DNA of 64,000 bases from CAMCQY01 sp044370415. GTDB taxonomy: Bacteria; Planctomycetota; Planctomycetia; Pirellulales; UBA1268. Below, one piece after another: positions 45,142 through 55,364 of the stretch (positions are counted from its first letter, which is position 1; each line of letters begins with the position of its first letter). Where the stretch lies: NCBI GenBank assembly GCA_044370415.1, contig JBILVO010000001.1:1-64000 (forward strand), read 5' to 3'. The notes under the pieces were generated by a model. That model made no database searches and was not told the DNA's origin. It saw nothing but the letters and a program-made list of their open reading frames with translations. The translations under genes and the position numbers were made by a program.

Positions 45142-45858
45142 ATGATGCCGCGACCGGTGACGACGCGACGGGGTGGTCGATCGTGGGCGACGTGGGGCAT
45201 GACGCTGTCGGCCTGCCAGCTGTGGGCCGCCGCCGTCGAGGCGCAGCAGTGGCAGCCGCTCCCGCCGGAGGAGCGAAACGGCGTGATCATGGAGGTGGTC
45301 GGTCCCGCCATGCTGCAGGTGCGGCTGCCGAAGGAGGGGGCGACGATCTGGACCGTGGTGCCCGCGCCCAACATCCGCGTCGAGATCACCGGCGCGGCCA
45401 GCCGGGAGATGCTGCAGCCGGGCCAGTTCGTGACGGCGAGCGTGTCGATCGACGAGAAGGGGGCGGTGACCGAGCCGATTTCACGGCTGGTGTTTCCCGG
45501 AGGCGGCGTGCCCGGCGTGATCGCTCCCGGCATCGGCGACCAGGGGGGGAAGCGGCTCCCGGGCCGGCGGCCGGCCGGCACGTATCTCGTGTCGGGAACC
45601 ATCAAGAAGGTCGAAGGCGACGTGGTCACCATCCAGGCCGGCAAGGACAAGTTCGACGTGCCCGTGCCGGAGACGGCCGAACTCGTCGTCAACACCACCG
45701 ACATGTCGCTGGTCCGACAGGGCGACTCCGTGGACGTGGAAGGCCGGTTCATCCAGCGGGGCCAGCTGCAGGCGTCGTCCCTGGCGGTCAAGCTTGCCAA
45801 CCCGGTCACCCCGCCGCCCCAGAAGGGCTCGCGGCGGCCCGAAAAGGCCGCCAAGTGA
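45142..45858 (+). CDS. Secreted protein with small beta domains, unknown function
   Basis: A 238-residue product. The ATG at 45142 has AAGGGG upstream and opens a signal-like segment (WATWGMTLSACQLWAAAVEA). The mature protein holds two beta-rich regions: GVIMEVVGPAMLQVRLPKEG with TIWTVVPAPNIRVEITG (about 45-95), and YLVSGTIKKVEGDVVTIQAG to SVDVEGRFIQRGQLQASSL (about 150-220). Such 'relation between value and coating term' strands resemble OB-like/DUF5666-type modules, but this is visual only. An earlier ATG at 45112 is possible but lacks a ribosome site. It stands divergent from panB. Confidence 0.68.
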   Translation: MMPRPVTTRRGGRSWATWGMTLSACQLWAAAVEAQQWQPLPPEERNGVIMEVVGPAMLQVRLPKEGATIWTVVPAPNIRVEITGAASREMLQPGQFVTASVSIDEKGAVTEPISRLVFPGGGVPGVIAPGIGDQGGKRLPGRRPAGTYLVSGTIKKVEGDVVTIQAGKDKFDVPVPETAELVVNTTDMSLVRQGDSVDVEGRFIQRGQLQASSLAVKLANPVTPPPQKGSRRPEKAAK

Positions 45859-45986
45859 CGCGTCGGCCGCTGGGCCGCCGGCTCCGCGGTCCTGCTTTCG
45901 ATCGTGCTGCACCGCTCGCGGCCTGCCCGTGATGCCGCACAACCTTCCGCCCCCGCAAAAAACCCAGCCTTCCCCGCCGGGTGACC

Positions 45987-46014
45987 TTGCGGCGACCCCC
46001 GGCCACCCTATAAT
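45987..46014 (+). promoter_or_regulatory. Promoter upstream of tRNA-Gly
   Basis: TTGCGG (45987-45992) and a perfect TATAAT (46009-46014) are separated by 16 bp, about 66 bp upstream of the tRNA. It may also drive tig and the clpP genes, as no other strong promoter was seen before tig. Confidence 0.6.
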
Positions 46015-46080
46015 TCCGGGTTCCCTGACGGTTTTCGCGGGTTCCAATCCCGGATCCTGCGACGCCGTCGGAAACCGCCC

Positions 46081-46153
46081 GCGGGTGTAGCTCAGTTGGT
46101 AGAGCACCACGTTGCCAACGTGGTTGTCGTGGGTTCGAATCCCATCACCCGCT
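46081..46153 (+). tRNA. tRNA-Gly (GCC)
   Basis: The 73-nt cloverleaf folds by eye: acceptor GCGGGTG/CACCCGC with discriminator T, D-arm GCTC/GAGC around AGTTGGTA, anticodon arm CCACG/CGTGG with loop TTGCCAA (anticodon GCC), and T-arm GTGGG/CCCAT around TTCGAAT. No 3' CCA is encoded. It lies upstream of tig on the same strand. Confidence 0.97.
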
Positions 46154-46305
46154 TCCGAGCCGCATGTTCCCCGGCGCCCCCGCCCGGGCCGTCTTCCTGG
46201 TGAGCCCTCGGGGCTGGCCGAGGGGCGCGGCCCGGCCGGCCGGGCGACCGCGGATCTGCCGCGGCACAAGTGTCCCGTTCCCTCCGTCGGCCCTCGGAAA
46301 CACCC

Positions 46306-47796
46306 ATGTCTGCTCCCGCCAGCCCCACGTCCGCCCCCGGCTCCCCCGTTTCCGGCGACGAGTCGGCGACGCAGCCCCTGAAGCTCGAGGTGGCGATCGA
46401 CAAGGTCTCCGCGTGCGAACGCCGCGTGCGGGTGACGGTGCCACGGGAGGACATCGATCGCTACCGCGACCTGGCGCTGGGCGACATGATGCCGGCCGCC
46501 ATGCTGCCCGGCTTCCGTCCCGGTCGGGCGCCGCGCCGCCTGGTCAGCAGCCGGTTCAAGTCGGAATTGTCGGATCAGATCCGCAGCAAGCTCCTCGCCG
46601 ACGCGATGACGCAGGTGTCGGAGCAGGAGAAGCTGTCGCCCATCAGCGAGCCCGATCTCGACGTCAACGCCGTCATCATGCCGGACGACGGCGCGATGAC
46701 GTTCGAGTTCACCATCGAGGTGCGGCCGGAGTTCGACCTGCCGGACTGGAAGGGCCTGTCGATCCGCCGCCCCTCGCGAACGATCTCGGACGCCGACGTC
46801 GAGGAGTCGCTGACGAACCTGCTTCGCGAGCGGGCACGATTCGTGCCCCACGACGGCCCCGCGGCCGCCGGCGACCTCGTCGTCGCCACCCTGCGGTTCC
46901 TCGACGGCGACACGCTGCTGTCCGAGGCGACCGACCTGGAGATGATCGTCCGCCCCCGACTGTCGTTCGCCGACGCGGAGGTGGAGGGGTTCGACAAGCT
47001 CGTCGCCAAGGCCCGCCCAGGCACGACCGTCACGACGGCCGTGCGGGTGTCGGACGAGGCGGCCGTGGAATCACTCCGCGGTAAGGACGTGACGATGGAG
47101 GTCGTGATCGCCGACGTCAAGACGCTCGAGCTGCCCGAGCTCGGTGCCGAACTGCTGGAGGAGCTGGGCGGCTTCGCGTCTGCAGACGATCTCCGCTCCG
47201 CGGTCCGCAAGCAGCTCGAGGGCCAGCTGGAGTGGCATCAACGCCGCCAGGTCCGCCAGCAGGTGTCCAGCGCCCTCACCGCCTCGGCCGGCTGGGACCT
47301 GCCCCCCGACCTGCTGCGGCGCCAGAGCCTCCGCGAGCTCGAGCGGGCCATCCTCGAACTGCGTCGCAGCGGCTTCGACGACGACGCGATCCGGCAGCAC
47401 GTCAACGAACTCCGTCAGACGGTCATGGGAAGCACGGCCCGCGCGCTCAAGGAGCACTTCATCCTGGAGCGGATCGCGGAGGACCAGTCGATCGCCGACA
47501 CCGCGGCCGACTACGACGAGGAGATCCGCGCCATCGCCGCCCAGTCGGGCGAATCGCCGCGCCGCGTGCGCGCCAACCTCGAGAAGCGCGGGCTCATGGA
47601 CGTGCTCCGCAACCAGATCATCGAGCGGAAGACGATCGACCTCGTGACATCGCACGCGAAGTTCACCGACGTACCGTTCGAGTTCCAGAAACGCGATGCG
47701 GAGGCCGTGGACCATGCCGTCTGCGGCGCCATCGTCGGCGAGGAGGAGATTCCGACGGCGACCCACCCGGAGCCCGCCGCGCCACGCCGCTCCTGA
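46306..47796 (+). CDS. tig: Trigger factor
   Basis: A 496-residue ribosome-associated chaperone and peptidyl-prolyl isomerase-type protein. The N-terminal ribosome-binding domain (about 20-140) contains the signature-like GFRPGRAPRRLVSSRF, which docks on uL23. A PPIase-like middle region (about 160-250) has weak FKBP resemblance (GDLVVATLRFLDGD), and the C-terminal helical chaperone domain runs to about 455 (EGQLEWHQRRQVRQQVSSAL, ETRALKEHFILERIAE-like helices). The ATG at 46306 is chosen by the onset of the first domain. It directly precedes clpP1 and clpP2, the classic tig-clpP order. Confidence 0.93.
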   Translation: MSAPASPTSAPGSPVSGDESATQPLKLEVAIDKVSACERRVRVTVPREDIDRYRDLALGDMMPAAMLPGFRPGRAPRRLVSSRFKSELSDQIRSKLLADAMTQVSEQEKLSPISEPDLDVNAVIMPDDGAMTFEFTIEVRPEFDLPDWKGLSIRRPSRTISDADVEESLTNLLRERARFVPHDGPAAAGDLVVATLRFLDGDTLLSEATDLEMIVRPRLSFADAEVEGFDKLVAKARPGTTVTTAVRVSDEAAVESLRGKDVTMEVVIADVKTLELPELGAELLEELGGFASADDLRSAVRKQLEGQLEWHQRRQVRQQVSSALTASAGWDLPPDLLRRQSLRELERAILELRRSGFDDDAIRQHVNELRQTVMGSTARALKEHFILERIAEDQSIADTAADYDEEIRAIAAQSGESPRRVRANLEKRGLMDVLRNQIIERKTIDLVTSHAKFTDVPFEFQKRDAEAVDHAVCGAIVGEEEIPTATHPEPAAPRRS

Positions 47797-47860
47797 GCGC
47801 GGCCAATCCCCGGCTCCAGCGCCCCCCGCCACCCGTCCCATCCGTCATCCGAGACATCCC

Positions 47861-48487
47861 ATGCACGATCGCGCATTCGTCCCGCACGCCTCCAGCGCCT
47901 ACCGCGACTACCAGCGTCAGCGGCAGATGACGCTGGGCGACCTGCTCCTGGAAAACAGGATCATCCTGCTTCAGGGCGAGATCTACGACGGCAACGCCAA
48001 CGAAGTGGTCATGAAGTTGCTCTACCTGCAGAGCGAGAACCGCCGCAAGGACATCCACTTCTACATCAACTCGCCGGGCGGCAGCGTGACGGCCACCATG
48101 GCGATCTACGACACGATGCAGATCCTCTCCTGCCCCGTGGCCACCTACTGCGTGGGGCTCGCCGCCAGCGGCGGCGCGGTGCTGCTCGCCGGCGGCGCGA
48201 AGGGGAAGCGTTTCGTGCTGCCGCACGCCAAGGTGATGATCCACCAGCCCTACGGGCAGGTCGGCGGGCAGGTCAGCGACATCGAGATCCAGGCGGACGA
48301 GATCATCAAGACCCGGGCGATCCTCAACGAGATTCTCGCCCGCCACACCGGCCAGCCCATCGAGCGGATCGCGAAGGACACCGACCGCGACCGCTACCTG
48401 ACCGCCACCGAGGCGAAGGAATACAGGCTCGTCGACGAAGTGCTCACGAAGCCGCCGGCGGCGCCGGAGGACGAGGGCAAGGATTGA
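47861..48487 (+). CDS. clpP1: ATP-dependent Clp protease proteolytic subunit, paralogue 1
   Basis: A 208-residue ClpP. The triad is present: Ser in YCVGLAASGGAVLLAGGAKG, His in AKVMIHQPYGQV, and Asp in the DTDRDRYLTATEAKEYRLVD region. The serine loop reads ASGGA in place of the usual ASMGA. The N-terminus RQRQMTLGDLLLENRIILLQ and the FYINSPGGSVTATMAIYDTM segment are typical. It lies 64 bp after tig and 61 bp before a second clpP, so the two subunits may assemble as a mixed barrel with ClpX or ClpA (neither in the window). Confidence 0.96.
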   Translation: MHDRAFVPHASSAYRDYQRQRQMTLGDLLLENRIILLQGEIYDGNANEVVMKLLYLQSENRRKDIHFYINSPGGSVTATMAIYDTMQILSCPVATYCVGLAASGGAVLLAGGAKGKRFVLPHAKVMIHQPYGQVGGQVSDIEIQADEIIKTRAILNEILARHTGQPIERIAKDTDRDRYLTATEAKEYRLVDEVLTKPPAAPEDEGKD

Positions 48488-48548
48488 GCCCGCCAGCGTT
48501 CCCGTTCCGATCCACGAGCATCCCTCCAGCCCCGCCGAGACGCCGTCC

Positions 48549-49163
48549 ATGCCCCTGATTCCCTACGTGATCGAGAAGAGCGGCCGCGAAGAGCGGGCGA
48601 TGGACATCTACAGCCGGCTCCTCAAGGACCGGATCGTGTTCCTCGGCTCGCAGGTCAACGACGAGGTCGCCAACGCGATCGTGGCGCAACTTCTGTTCCT
48701 GCAGTCGGACGACCCGAAGGCGGACATCCATCTCTACATCAATTCGCCGGGCGGCAGCGTCACGGCGGGTCTGGCCATCTACGACACGATGCAGTTCGTG
48801 ACCTGCGACGTGGCGACCTACTGCATCGGCCAGTGCGCCTCGATGGGCGCGGTCCTGCTCACCGCCGGAGCCAAGGGGAAGCGGCGGGCGCTGCCGAACG
48901 CCCGCATCATGATCCACCAGCCCCTGGCCGGCATGGAAGGCACGGCGGAGGAGATCATGATCCACGCCAAGGAATTCAAGAACATCAAGCACAAGCTCAA
49001 CGCGATCCTGCTCAAGCACACCGGCCACCCGCTGGAGAAGATCGAGCAGGACACCGATCGCGACCGCTTCATGTCGGCGCACGAGGCGATGGAGTATCGG
49101 CTCATCGACGAGGTGATCGACCGGATGCCGACCGCCGGCAAGGTGGAGCCGAAGGGCGGTTGA
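48549..49163 (+). CDS. clpP2: ATP-dependent Clp protease proteolytic subunit, paralogue 2
   Basis: A 204-residue ClpP with canonical sequence: MPLIPYVIEKSGREERAMDI, FLQSDDPKADIHLYINSPGG, catalytic Ser in GQCASMGAVLLTAGAKGK, His in ARIMIHQPLAGMEG and Asp in QDTDRDRFMSAHEAMEYRL. It is closer to the typical ClpP than its upstream paralogue, from which it differs at many positions. It closes the tRNA-Gly/tig/clpP1/clpP2 run. Confidence 0.97.
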   Translation: MPLIPYVIEKSGREERAMDIYSRLLKDRIVFLGSQVNDEVANAIVAQLLFLQSDDPKADIHLYINSPGGSVTAGLAIYDTMQFVTCDVATYCIGQCASMGAVLLTAGAKGKRRALPNARIMIHQPLAGMEGTAEEIMIHAKEFKNIKHKLNAILLKHTGHPLEKIEQDTDRDRFMSAHEAMEYRLIDEVIDRMPTAGKVEPKGG

Positions 49164-49285
49164 CGCACGCAGGAGGCGGGGCGGCGGCTGCAAGCGAGGA
49201 GCGTGGGCAGGGAGGACGGGCGGACAGGAACGACGGTCGGCTGAAGACGCCCCGCGAGGGGCCGTGAGGCGCAAGGAGGCGCGTC

Positions 49286-50377
49286 ATGACACGATCACTG
49301 TGCCGGATGTTCGAGTGTGCTCCGACGGCCCTCCGCGGCCGCCTCGCAGCCGTCCTGTCGCTGCGTGCGGCCGGGGCGTCGGTGGCGACACGGGCGGCTC
49401 TCCTGGCCGCGGCGCTGTGCGCCGGCTGCAAGAGCGACCTGAGCCAGCAGCTGCTCGAGCGCGAGCTGCGGATGCAAGAGGATCAGATCTATCAGCTGCA
49501 GGACGAGCTGGAGGCGAAGTGCGCCCGGCTCGAACGGGTCGCCGGCGAGAACACGAGCCTGCGCCGCCAGCTCGGGTTCGCCGACAGCGACGTCGCGGCC
49601 CCCGCGCCGCGGTCGCTGCCCACGCCCCGCACACTGCCCACGCCCTCCTCCGGGCAGCCCACGCTCGTGCCGCCGCCGTTGACCATCCCAGGCGGCCCCG
49701 CATCGGGCGGCGGCGGCGGGCGGCTGCCACCGCCGATCTCGATCCCGTCGGCACCCGGCGGTGTCGCCCCGCCGAAGCTCGAGGGCGTGCCGCCGCTGCC
49801 GAGCGAGCCACGGCTGCCGGGGGCCGCCGCTCCGGCGGCCGCGACCGTGCTGCCGGCCGCCGCAGCCATGCCCGCCGCCGCCGACGTCGATCCCGGCGCC
49901 CGCCCCATCGCCCCGGCTCCCGCGACCGACGCCCAGCCACCCGCCGGCAAGCAGCTCTCCCACGAGGAGAGCCTTGCCGAGGCCGGGAAGATCACACACC
50001 TCGTCATCAATCAGTCCCGCACCGAGTGTTTCGACGGCACTGGCGACGGGCTCAGCGACGGAATCGCGCTGGTCATCGAGCCTCGCGATGACGACGAGCG
50101 TCTCGTGGCCGCCGCCGGCGACGTGGTGATCGCCGTCATCGACGACCGCGGCGGCCCGGTGGCACGCTGGGACATTCCGGCCCAGGAAGCGTTCACACAC
50201 TTCCGGCGGACCTCCCGAAACCGTGGACTGCACTTCGTGCTCCGCTGGCCCGGGCAACCGCCGCAGGGCACGGCCGTCCGGCTGCTGGTGAAGCTCACCT
50301 GCTTCGACGGCGCGTCGTTCGAGACGGACTGCACGGTCGCGACGCAGCCCAACGGGATGGCCGGCGGACCTCGATAG
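49286..50377 (+). CDS. Lipoprotein with coiled coil, Pro-rich linker and C-terminal beta domain
   Basis: A 363-residue predicted lipoprotein. The lipobox is LCAGC (Cys about residue 48); the leader is unusually long, and a GTG start closer to the hydrophobic core is possible, but AAGGAGG lies 6 bases before the ATG at 49286. A coiled coil (about 50-95: LSQQLLERELRMQEDQIYQL) is followed by a long Pro/Ala/Gly linker (about 100-235) and a globular domain (about 240-355: ITHLVINQSRTECFDGTGDG, LHFVLRWPGQPPQGTAVRL). It may span the periplasm or bind another envelope part; no family is recognised. Confidence 0.72.
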   Translation: MTRSLCRMFECAPTALRGRLAAVLSLRAAGASVATRAALLAAALCAGCKSDLSQQLLERELRMQEDQIYQLQDELEAKCARLERVAGENTSLRRQLGFADSDVAAPAPRSLPTPRTLPTPSSGQPTLVPPPLTIPGGPASGGGGGRLPPPISIPSAPGGVAPPKLEGVPPLPSEPRLPGAAAPAAATVLPAAAAMPAAADVDPGARPIAPAPATDAQPPAGKQLSHEESLAEAGKITHLVINQSRTECFDGTGDGLSDGIALVIEPRDDDERLVAAAGDVVIAVIDDRGGPVARWDIPAQEAFTHFRRTSRNRGLHFVLRWPGQPPQGTAVRLLVKLTCFDGASFETDCTVATQPNGMAGGPR

Positions 50378-50525
50378 GCCGCTTTGCGCAGCCGCGGAGC
50401 GGCGATCGAACGGAGTCGGGAGGCGGCCCACCGTCCCGCGATTTCCGGGAAAAACCGCCTCCGCGATCCCGGCGACCCGGTCCGTGCATTCCCGAAAAGC
50501 CCGCGTAGACTAGGGCTGCACGCGG

Positions 50526-53500
50526 ATGGCGATGAGTGTGGTGGCCGTTGCCGCCCGCTCCGCGTCCGCGAACTTCGAGGAGCCGCGCGTGCGCCAGTCG
50601 ACGTTGGGTCTTTTTCGCAATCGCAACCGCCGCACCGCCCGCCACCGCGACACCCGGGAGCGCCGGTTCGAACGGCTCGAGAGCCGCGCCGTGCTGGCCA
50701 CGTTCACCGTGAGCAGCCTCGCCGATGCCGGGCAGGGATCGCTGCGGCAGGCGGTGCTCGACGCGAACGCCACCCGTGATGCCGACGTGATCGAATTCGA
50801 GGTGTCGGGCACGATCACCCTGAAGACGGCGCTGCCGGCCGTGACGGCACCCCTCGCAATCGATGGCACGACGGCGCCCGAGTTCAATGAAGCGCCGCTG
50901 GTGGCCGTCGATTTCGGCAGACGTGCCGGCCTGCAGTTCGCCCCGGGCAGCGACGGATCGGTCGTGCAGTCGCTCTACCTGTCGAACGCTGCCGGCGCCG
51001 GGGTCACGCTCAACGCCTCACGGATCACGCTCACCGACAACTTCATCTTTGGCAACACCGGCGACGGCGTGCGGATCAACCCCAAATCCGTCGGCAACAC
51101 CATCGGCAACGTCGATCCGGTCCGCGCCATCGATTACTTCACCGCGGACGGCGTCTCGATCGGTACTGAAAAGGTCGCGGTCGCCGCCTGGCAAGGGATC
51201 ACACTCTCGGAAACCGACGGCCAGTATCTGCTCGCCGGCACCCTGGCATCCAGCACCGACGGCATCGTCTACGACGGGCCGATCGACGACATGACCGGCA
51301 CCGGCTACCGCGTCAGCCTGCCGGGCGAGGCGAAGAAAGCAAACGTTTTCGACGTGGATCGCCTCGAGACCGGCGACGTGCGGGTGGTGGGCGGCGGCAC
51401 GTTGTTGTTGGTCGAGACGCGCGGATTCTTCTACGAGGGGCCTCTGTCCGAGGAAGGCTTCGCGGATGCCGACAACTACCGCGACCTGGTGCTGCCGGGC
51501 GACCCGAAGTTCGTCACCGCATACGGCACGGGCGGCAATCTGATCGTGGGCGACTACGGCGCCAGCCCGACGTTCACCGGCGCGAGCCGGGCATTCATCT
51601 ACGACGTTGCCGACGTCGCCCAGGCCGTATACGTGACCGATGTCGCCTATCCGGGGGCCGTCAGCACGGCGGTCCGCGGCATCTGGCACAACGGCGACAG
51701 CAGCTACACGATCTGCGGCAGCTACTCGGCGCAGGCGACCAACAACTTCCGCGACAACAGCACCCCGCTCGGACAGGCCTTCCTGGTCGACTACGATTCC
51801 GAAACCGGCCTGTTCTCCAACTGGCAGACGTTCGCCAACCCGGCTGACACCAGCGCAGCCGCGCAATTCCAGTCGATCAGCAGCGTCGAGACCGGCTGTT
51901 ACACGATCGGCGCGACCTCCGTCGCCGCAGCGGCCGGTTCGAACCTCTCAGGCGCTTTCGTGACCGTCAGCCGCAATGCCGACGGCACGTTCGGCGACGC
52001 GACATGGACGACCATCGCGGACCCCGACGCCACGAAGGGCACCGCCGCCATGGCGGTCTACGGCAACCAGGTCGTCGGATCCGCGAACGACGGCGGGCTG
52101 ATCAACTACGCCTACCAGGCGACGGTCGACCTGGGTTTCCAGCGGTCGAACGTGATCTCCGGCAACGGGGGCAACGGCATCAGCATCTACGGCTCCGTCG
52201 ACAACCGGATCGCGATGAACTTCATCGGCACCGACGCGACCGGCCTGCGTGCCGAGCCCAACAAGCTCAACGGCATTTTAGTGACGTCACGGGCGGCCCG
52301 GAACATCATCGGCGGCGAGGTTTCGGCCGGGAACGATCCGACGCAGGCCAGCGGCTTCGTGCGGCCGGCGCTGTCCAACCTGATCTCCGGCAACAAGCAA
52401 AACGGCGTCCTCATCACCGGCGGAGCCACAGCCACCACCCTCAGCGGCAACTTCATCGGCACCGACGTGTCCGGCAACGCGCCGCAGGGGAACGGCCTGG
52501 ACGGCGTGGCGATCGTGGGTGCCAATGGCAATCGGCTGATCGGCAGCGGCGCACGGCAGAACGCGTTCGCCTTCTTCAACGTCATCGGCGGCAACGCGGG
52601 CAACGGCCTGCGGATCACCAACTCGAACAACACCACGGTTCAGGGCAACTTCCTCGGCCTCGGCGCGAACAACAAGTCGGACGTGGGCAACGGCGGTGAT
52701 GGCCTGCTCATTTCGGGCCGGTCGACGAACACGCAGGTGGGCGGCGCGGGTTCGAACCCCGTCGCCGCGGGCATCCCCGACGAGGTCGACAGCCTGCTGC
52801 TGGGCCCGCTCACCAACGTCACCTCCGGCAACAACCGGCATGGCATCGAGGTGCGGGACCGATCCGGTGGAGTGGTCATCACCAACCTGTTCAGCGGCAC
52901 GCAGGCCTTCGGCCCGACCGCGGTGCCCAACAACCTCGACGGCATCCTCGTCACGGCAACCGGCGGCAACATCCTCGTGTTCGGCGCCATCATCGGCGGC
53001 AATCTTGCCAATGGCATCGAGATCACCGGCGTCGCGAGCGGCGTGCAGGTGCTGAACGCCGCGATCGGCACCACCGTCGACTTCGACACCTATGAGACCG
53101 ATGTCGCCGTTCCCAACGCCCGCAGCGGCATCCTGATCAGCAGCCGAGCCCGCGGCAACGCCATCGGCGGCTTCCAGCCCGCTGAAAATGGCGACGTGTA
53201 TGTCTCCGGCAACGGCCGCTACGGCATCGAGATCATTGGGCGGGCGAACAACAACCGCATCGTCAACAGCACGATCGGCGCGGGCATCCTCGGGGAGACC
53301 GTGGCCAACGGCCTCGGCGGCATCTCCCTCGCCGCCGGCACGGCCAGCACCACGATCGGCGGCGAACCGGCGGACCCGGTCGCGTCACCGCAGGTGCTGG
53401 CAAACAAGATTTCCGGAAACCAGGGCGCCGGGATCACGGTGATCTCGTCACGCGGCAACAGGATCCTGGGGAACCAGATCTTCCAAAACACCGCGGCGGG

Positions 53501-53855
53501 GATCGTGCTCAGCGGCGCCCTGAACAACCAGGTCGGTTCCGCGACGGGCGGCAACACGATCTATGGCAACCAGACCAGCGGCGTCTTCGTGACGGGAAAT
53601 TCCCAGGGCACGACGATCGCCGGCAACTCGATCCAGTCGAACGGTCAAAACGGCCTGATGCTCAGCGCGGCCACCCGGGCCGTCTGCGGCGGAACAACCG
53701 ACCAGTCGATCAACACCGTGGTCACGAACGGGGGCTTCGGCATCTACGCGGTCGGGAACTGCGCGGGCACGAAGCTGCTGCGGAACGTGGTCGCGGCCAA
53801 CAAGCTGGGCCAGGTTTCCCTCGGCTCGGCGTCCGGCATCATCCAGGCCGGATGA
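50526..53855 (+). CDS. Large secreted right-handed beta-helix protein with planctomycete leader
   Basis: A 1109-residue surface or extracellular protein. The Arg-rich N-terminus ends ERRFERLESRAVLATFTVSS, a leader variant common to large planctomycete surface proteins. It continues VSSLADAGQGSLRQAVLDAN, the usual entry of parasite-type polymorphic beta-helix proteins. PbH1-like coils with SGN/GNxIG turns (NLISGNKQNGVLITGG, IGTDVSGNAPQGNGLDGVAI, SGNQGAGITVISSRGNRILG) fill about 130-210 and 530-1100. Residues about 215-525 are a different, non-helix insert (VFDVDRLETGDVRVVGGG, GIWHNGDSSYTICGSYSAQ), possibly a beta-propeller-like module. No C-terminal anchor or sorting motif is seen. Confidence 0.85.
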   Translation: MAMSVVAVAARSASANFEEPRVRQSTLGLFRNRNRRTARHRDTRERRFERLESRAVLATFTVSSLADAGQGSLRQAVLDANATRDADVIEFEVSGTITLKTALPAVTAPLAIDGTTAPEFNEAPLVAVDFGRRAGLQFAPGSDGSVVQSLYLSNAAGAGVTLNASRITLTDNFIFGNTGDGVRINPKSVGNTIGNVDPVRAIDYFTADGVSIGTEKVAVAAWQGITLSETDGQYLLAGTLASSTDGIVYDGPIDDMTGTGYRVSLPGEAKKANVFDVDRLETGDVRVVGGGTLLLVETRGFFYEGPLSEEGFADADNYRDLVLPGDPKFVTAYGTGGNLIVGDYGASPTFTGASRAFIYDVADVAQAVYVTDVAYPGAVSTAVRGIWHNGDSSYTICGSYSAQATNNFRDNSTPLGQAFLVDYDSETGLFSNWQTFANPADTSAAAQFQSISSVETGCYTIGATSVAAAAGSNLSGAFVTVSRNADGTFGDATWTTIADPDATKGTAAMAVYGNQVVGSANDGGLINYAYQATVDLGFQRSNVISGNGGNGISIYGSVDNRIAMNFIGTDATGLRAEPNKLNGILVTSRAARNIIGGEVSAGNDPTQASGFVRPALSNLISGNKQNGVLITGGATATTLSGNFIGTDVSGNAPQGNGLDGVAIVGANGNRLIGSGARQNAFAFFNVIGGNAGNGLRITNSNNTTVQGNFLGLGANNKSDVGNGGDGLLISGRSTNTQVGGAGSNPVAAGIPDEVDSLLLGPLTNVTSGNNRHGIEVRDRSGGVVITNLFSGTQAFGPTAVPNNLDGILVTATGGNILVFGAIIGGNLANGIEITGVASGVQVLNAAIGTTVDFDTYETDVAVPNARSGILISSRARGNAIGGFQPAENGDVYVSGNGRYGIEIIGRANNNRIVNSTIGAGILGETVANGLGGISLAAGTASTTIGGEPADPVASPQVLANKISGNQGAGITVISSRGNRILGNQIFQNTAAGIVLSGALNNQVGSATGGNTIYGNQTSGVFVTGNSQGTTIAGNSIQSNGQNGLMLSAATRAVCGGTTDQSINTVVTNGGFGIYAVGNCAGTKLLRNVVAANKLGQVSLGSASGIIQAG

Positions 53856-54078
53856 TCGGAGCGACCGGGCCGACCCCCGCGCCGCATGCGGGAACCCGGA
53901 TGCGTCCTGGCAATGCGTCCTCGCAGGCCGTGGAAGGCTTTTTCCAAAAGCCAGTGAGAGACCCCTGTCTAGATCGCATTCGACGTACGTTTAGTACCGG
54001 CTCGGAGGCGGCAAAAGTCTCGTCGCGTGGGCCGCGGCGGCCCACAGCTCCTCGAGCCCCTTTTCTAGAGCCTCTTTT

Positions 54079-55095
<1,017 letters not shown>

Positions 55096-55104
55096 GGGGA
55101 ATCT

Positions 55105-55169
55105 CCTGGGGAGTAACTCTGGGGAGTAAAGCTGGGGCGTGTGTCTGCTGCGTGAATCTGGGGCGTGAA
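55105..55169 (-). repeat. Five imperfect 12-15 bp tandem units in the gap leader
   Basis: Read on the plus strand the units are variants of TCTGGGGAGTAA and TCTGGGGCGTGAA (55105-55116, 55117-55131, 55132-55143, 55144-55156, 55157-55169). They lie between the gap promoter and its ribosome site, so they are probably transcribed. A regulatory function is inference. Confidence 0.75.
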
Positions 55170-55245
55170 TACGGACGTGCGGTGCGGCCCGGGGCGAGAC
55201 GACTCCCGCGACGGGCGGACGCTCGACTGACGCTCCGGGCGGCGG

Positions 55246-55275
55246 AATATACACCGCCCAGCCACGGCCGCTCAA
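55246..55275 (-). promoter_or_regulatory. Sigma70-type promoter of gap
   Basis: On the minus strand TTGAGC (55270-55275) and TATATT (55246-55251) are separated by 18 bp, the same spacing and -10 as the csrA promoter. Initiation is expected near 55239. Confidence 0.65.
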
Positions 55276-55364
55276 ACATCGGTCTGAAAAGCCGGTTTTG
55301 ACTGCGAGCGGCCGGCGTGGGCTACGATGCATACTGTGATTCGCACCCCGCTGCCCCAGTCGTG

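Noticed and set aside
47861..48487. Possible inactive ClpP because of the ASGGA serine loop
   Set aside because: The catalytic Ser, His and Asp are all present; only the neighbouring Met is changed to Gly.
53936..53952. GGCTTTT/AAAAGCC hairpin after the beta-helix gene, as terminator or decayed fourth repeat copy
   Set aside because: It resembles the first arms of the 115-bp repeat (preceded by GGCCGTGGAA), but the other two hairpins are missing and no U-tract follows; evidence is too thin.
54027..54045. GTGGGCC/GGCCCAC hairpin downstream of gap as an intrinsic terminator
   Set aside because: The stem is perfect but no T-run follows on either strand within the expected distance.
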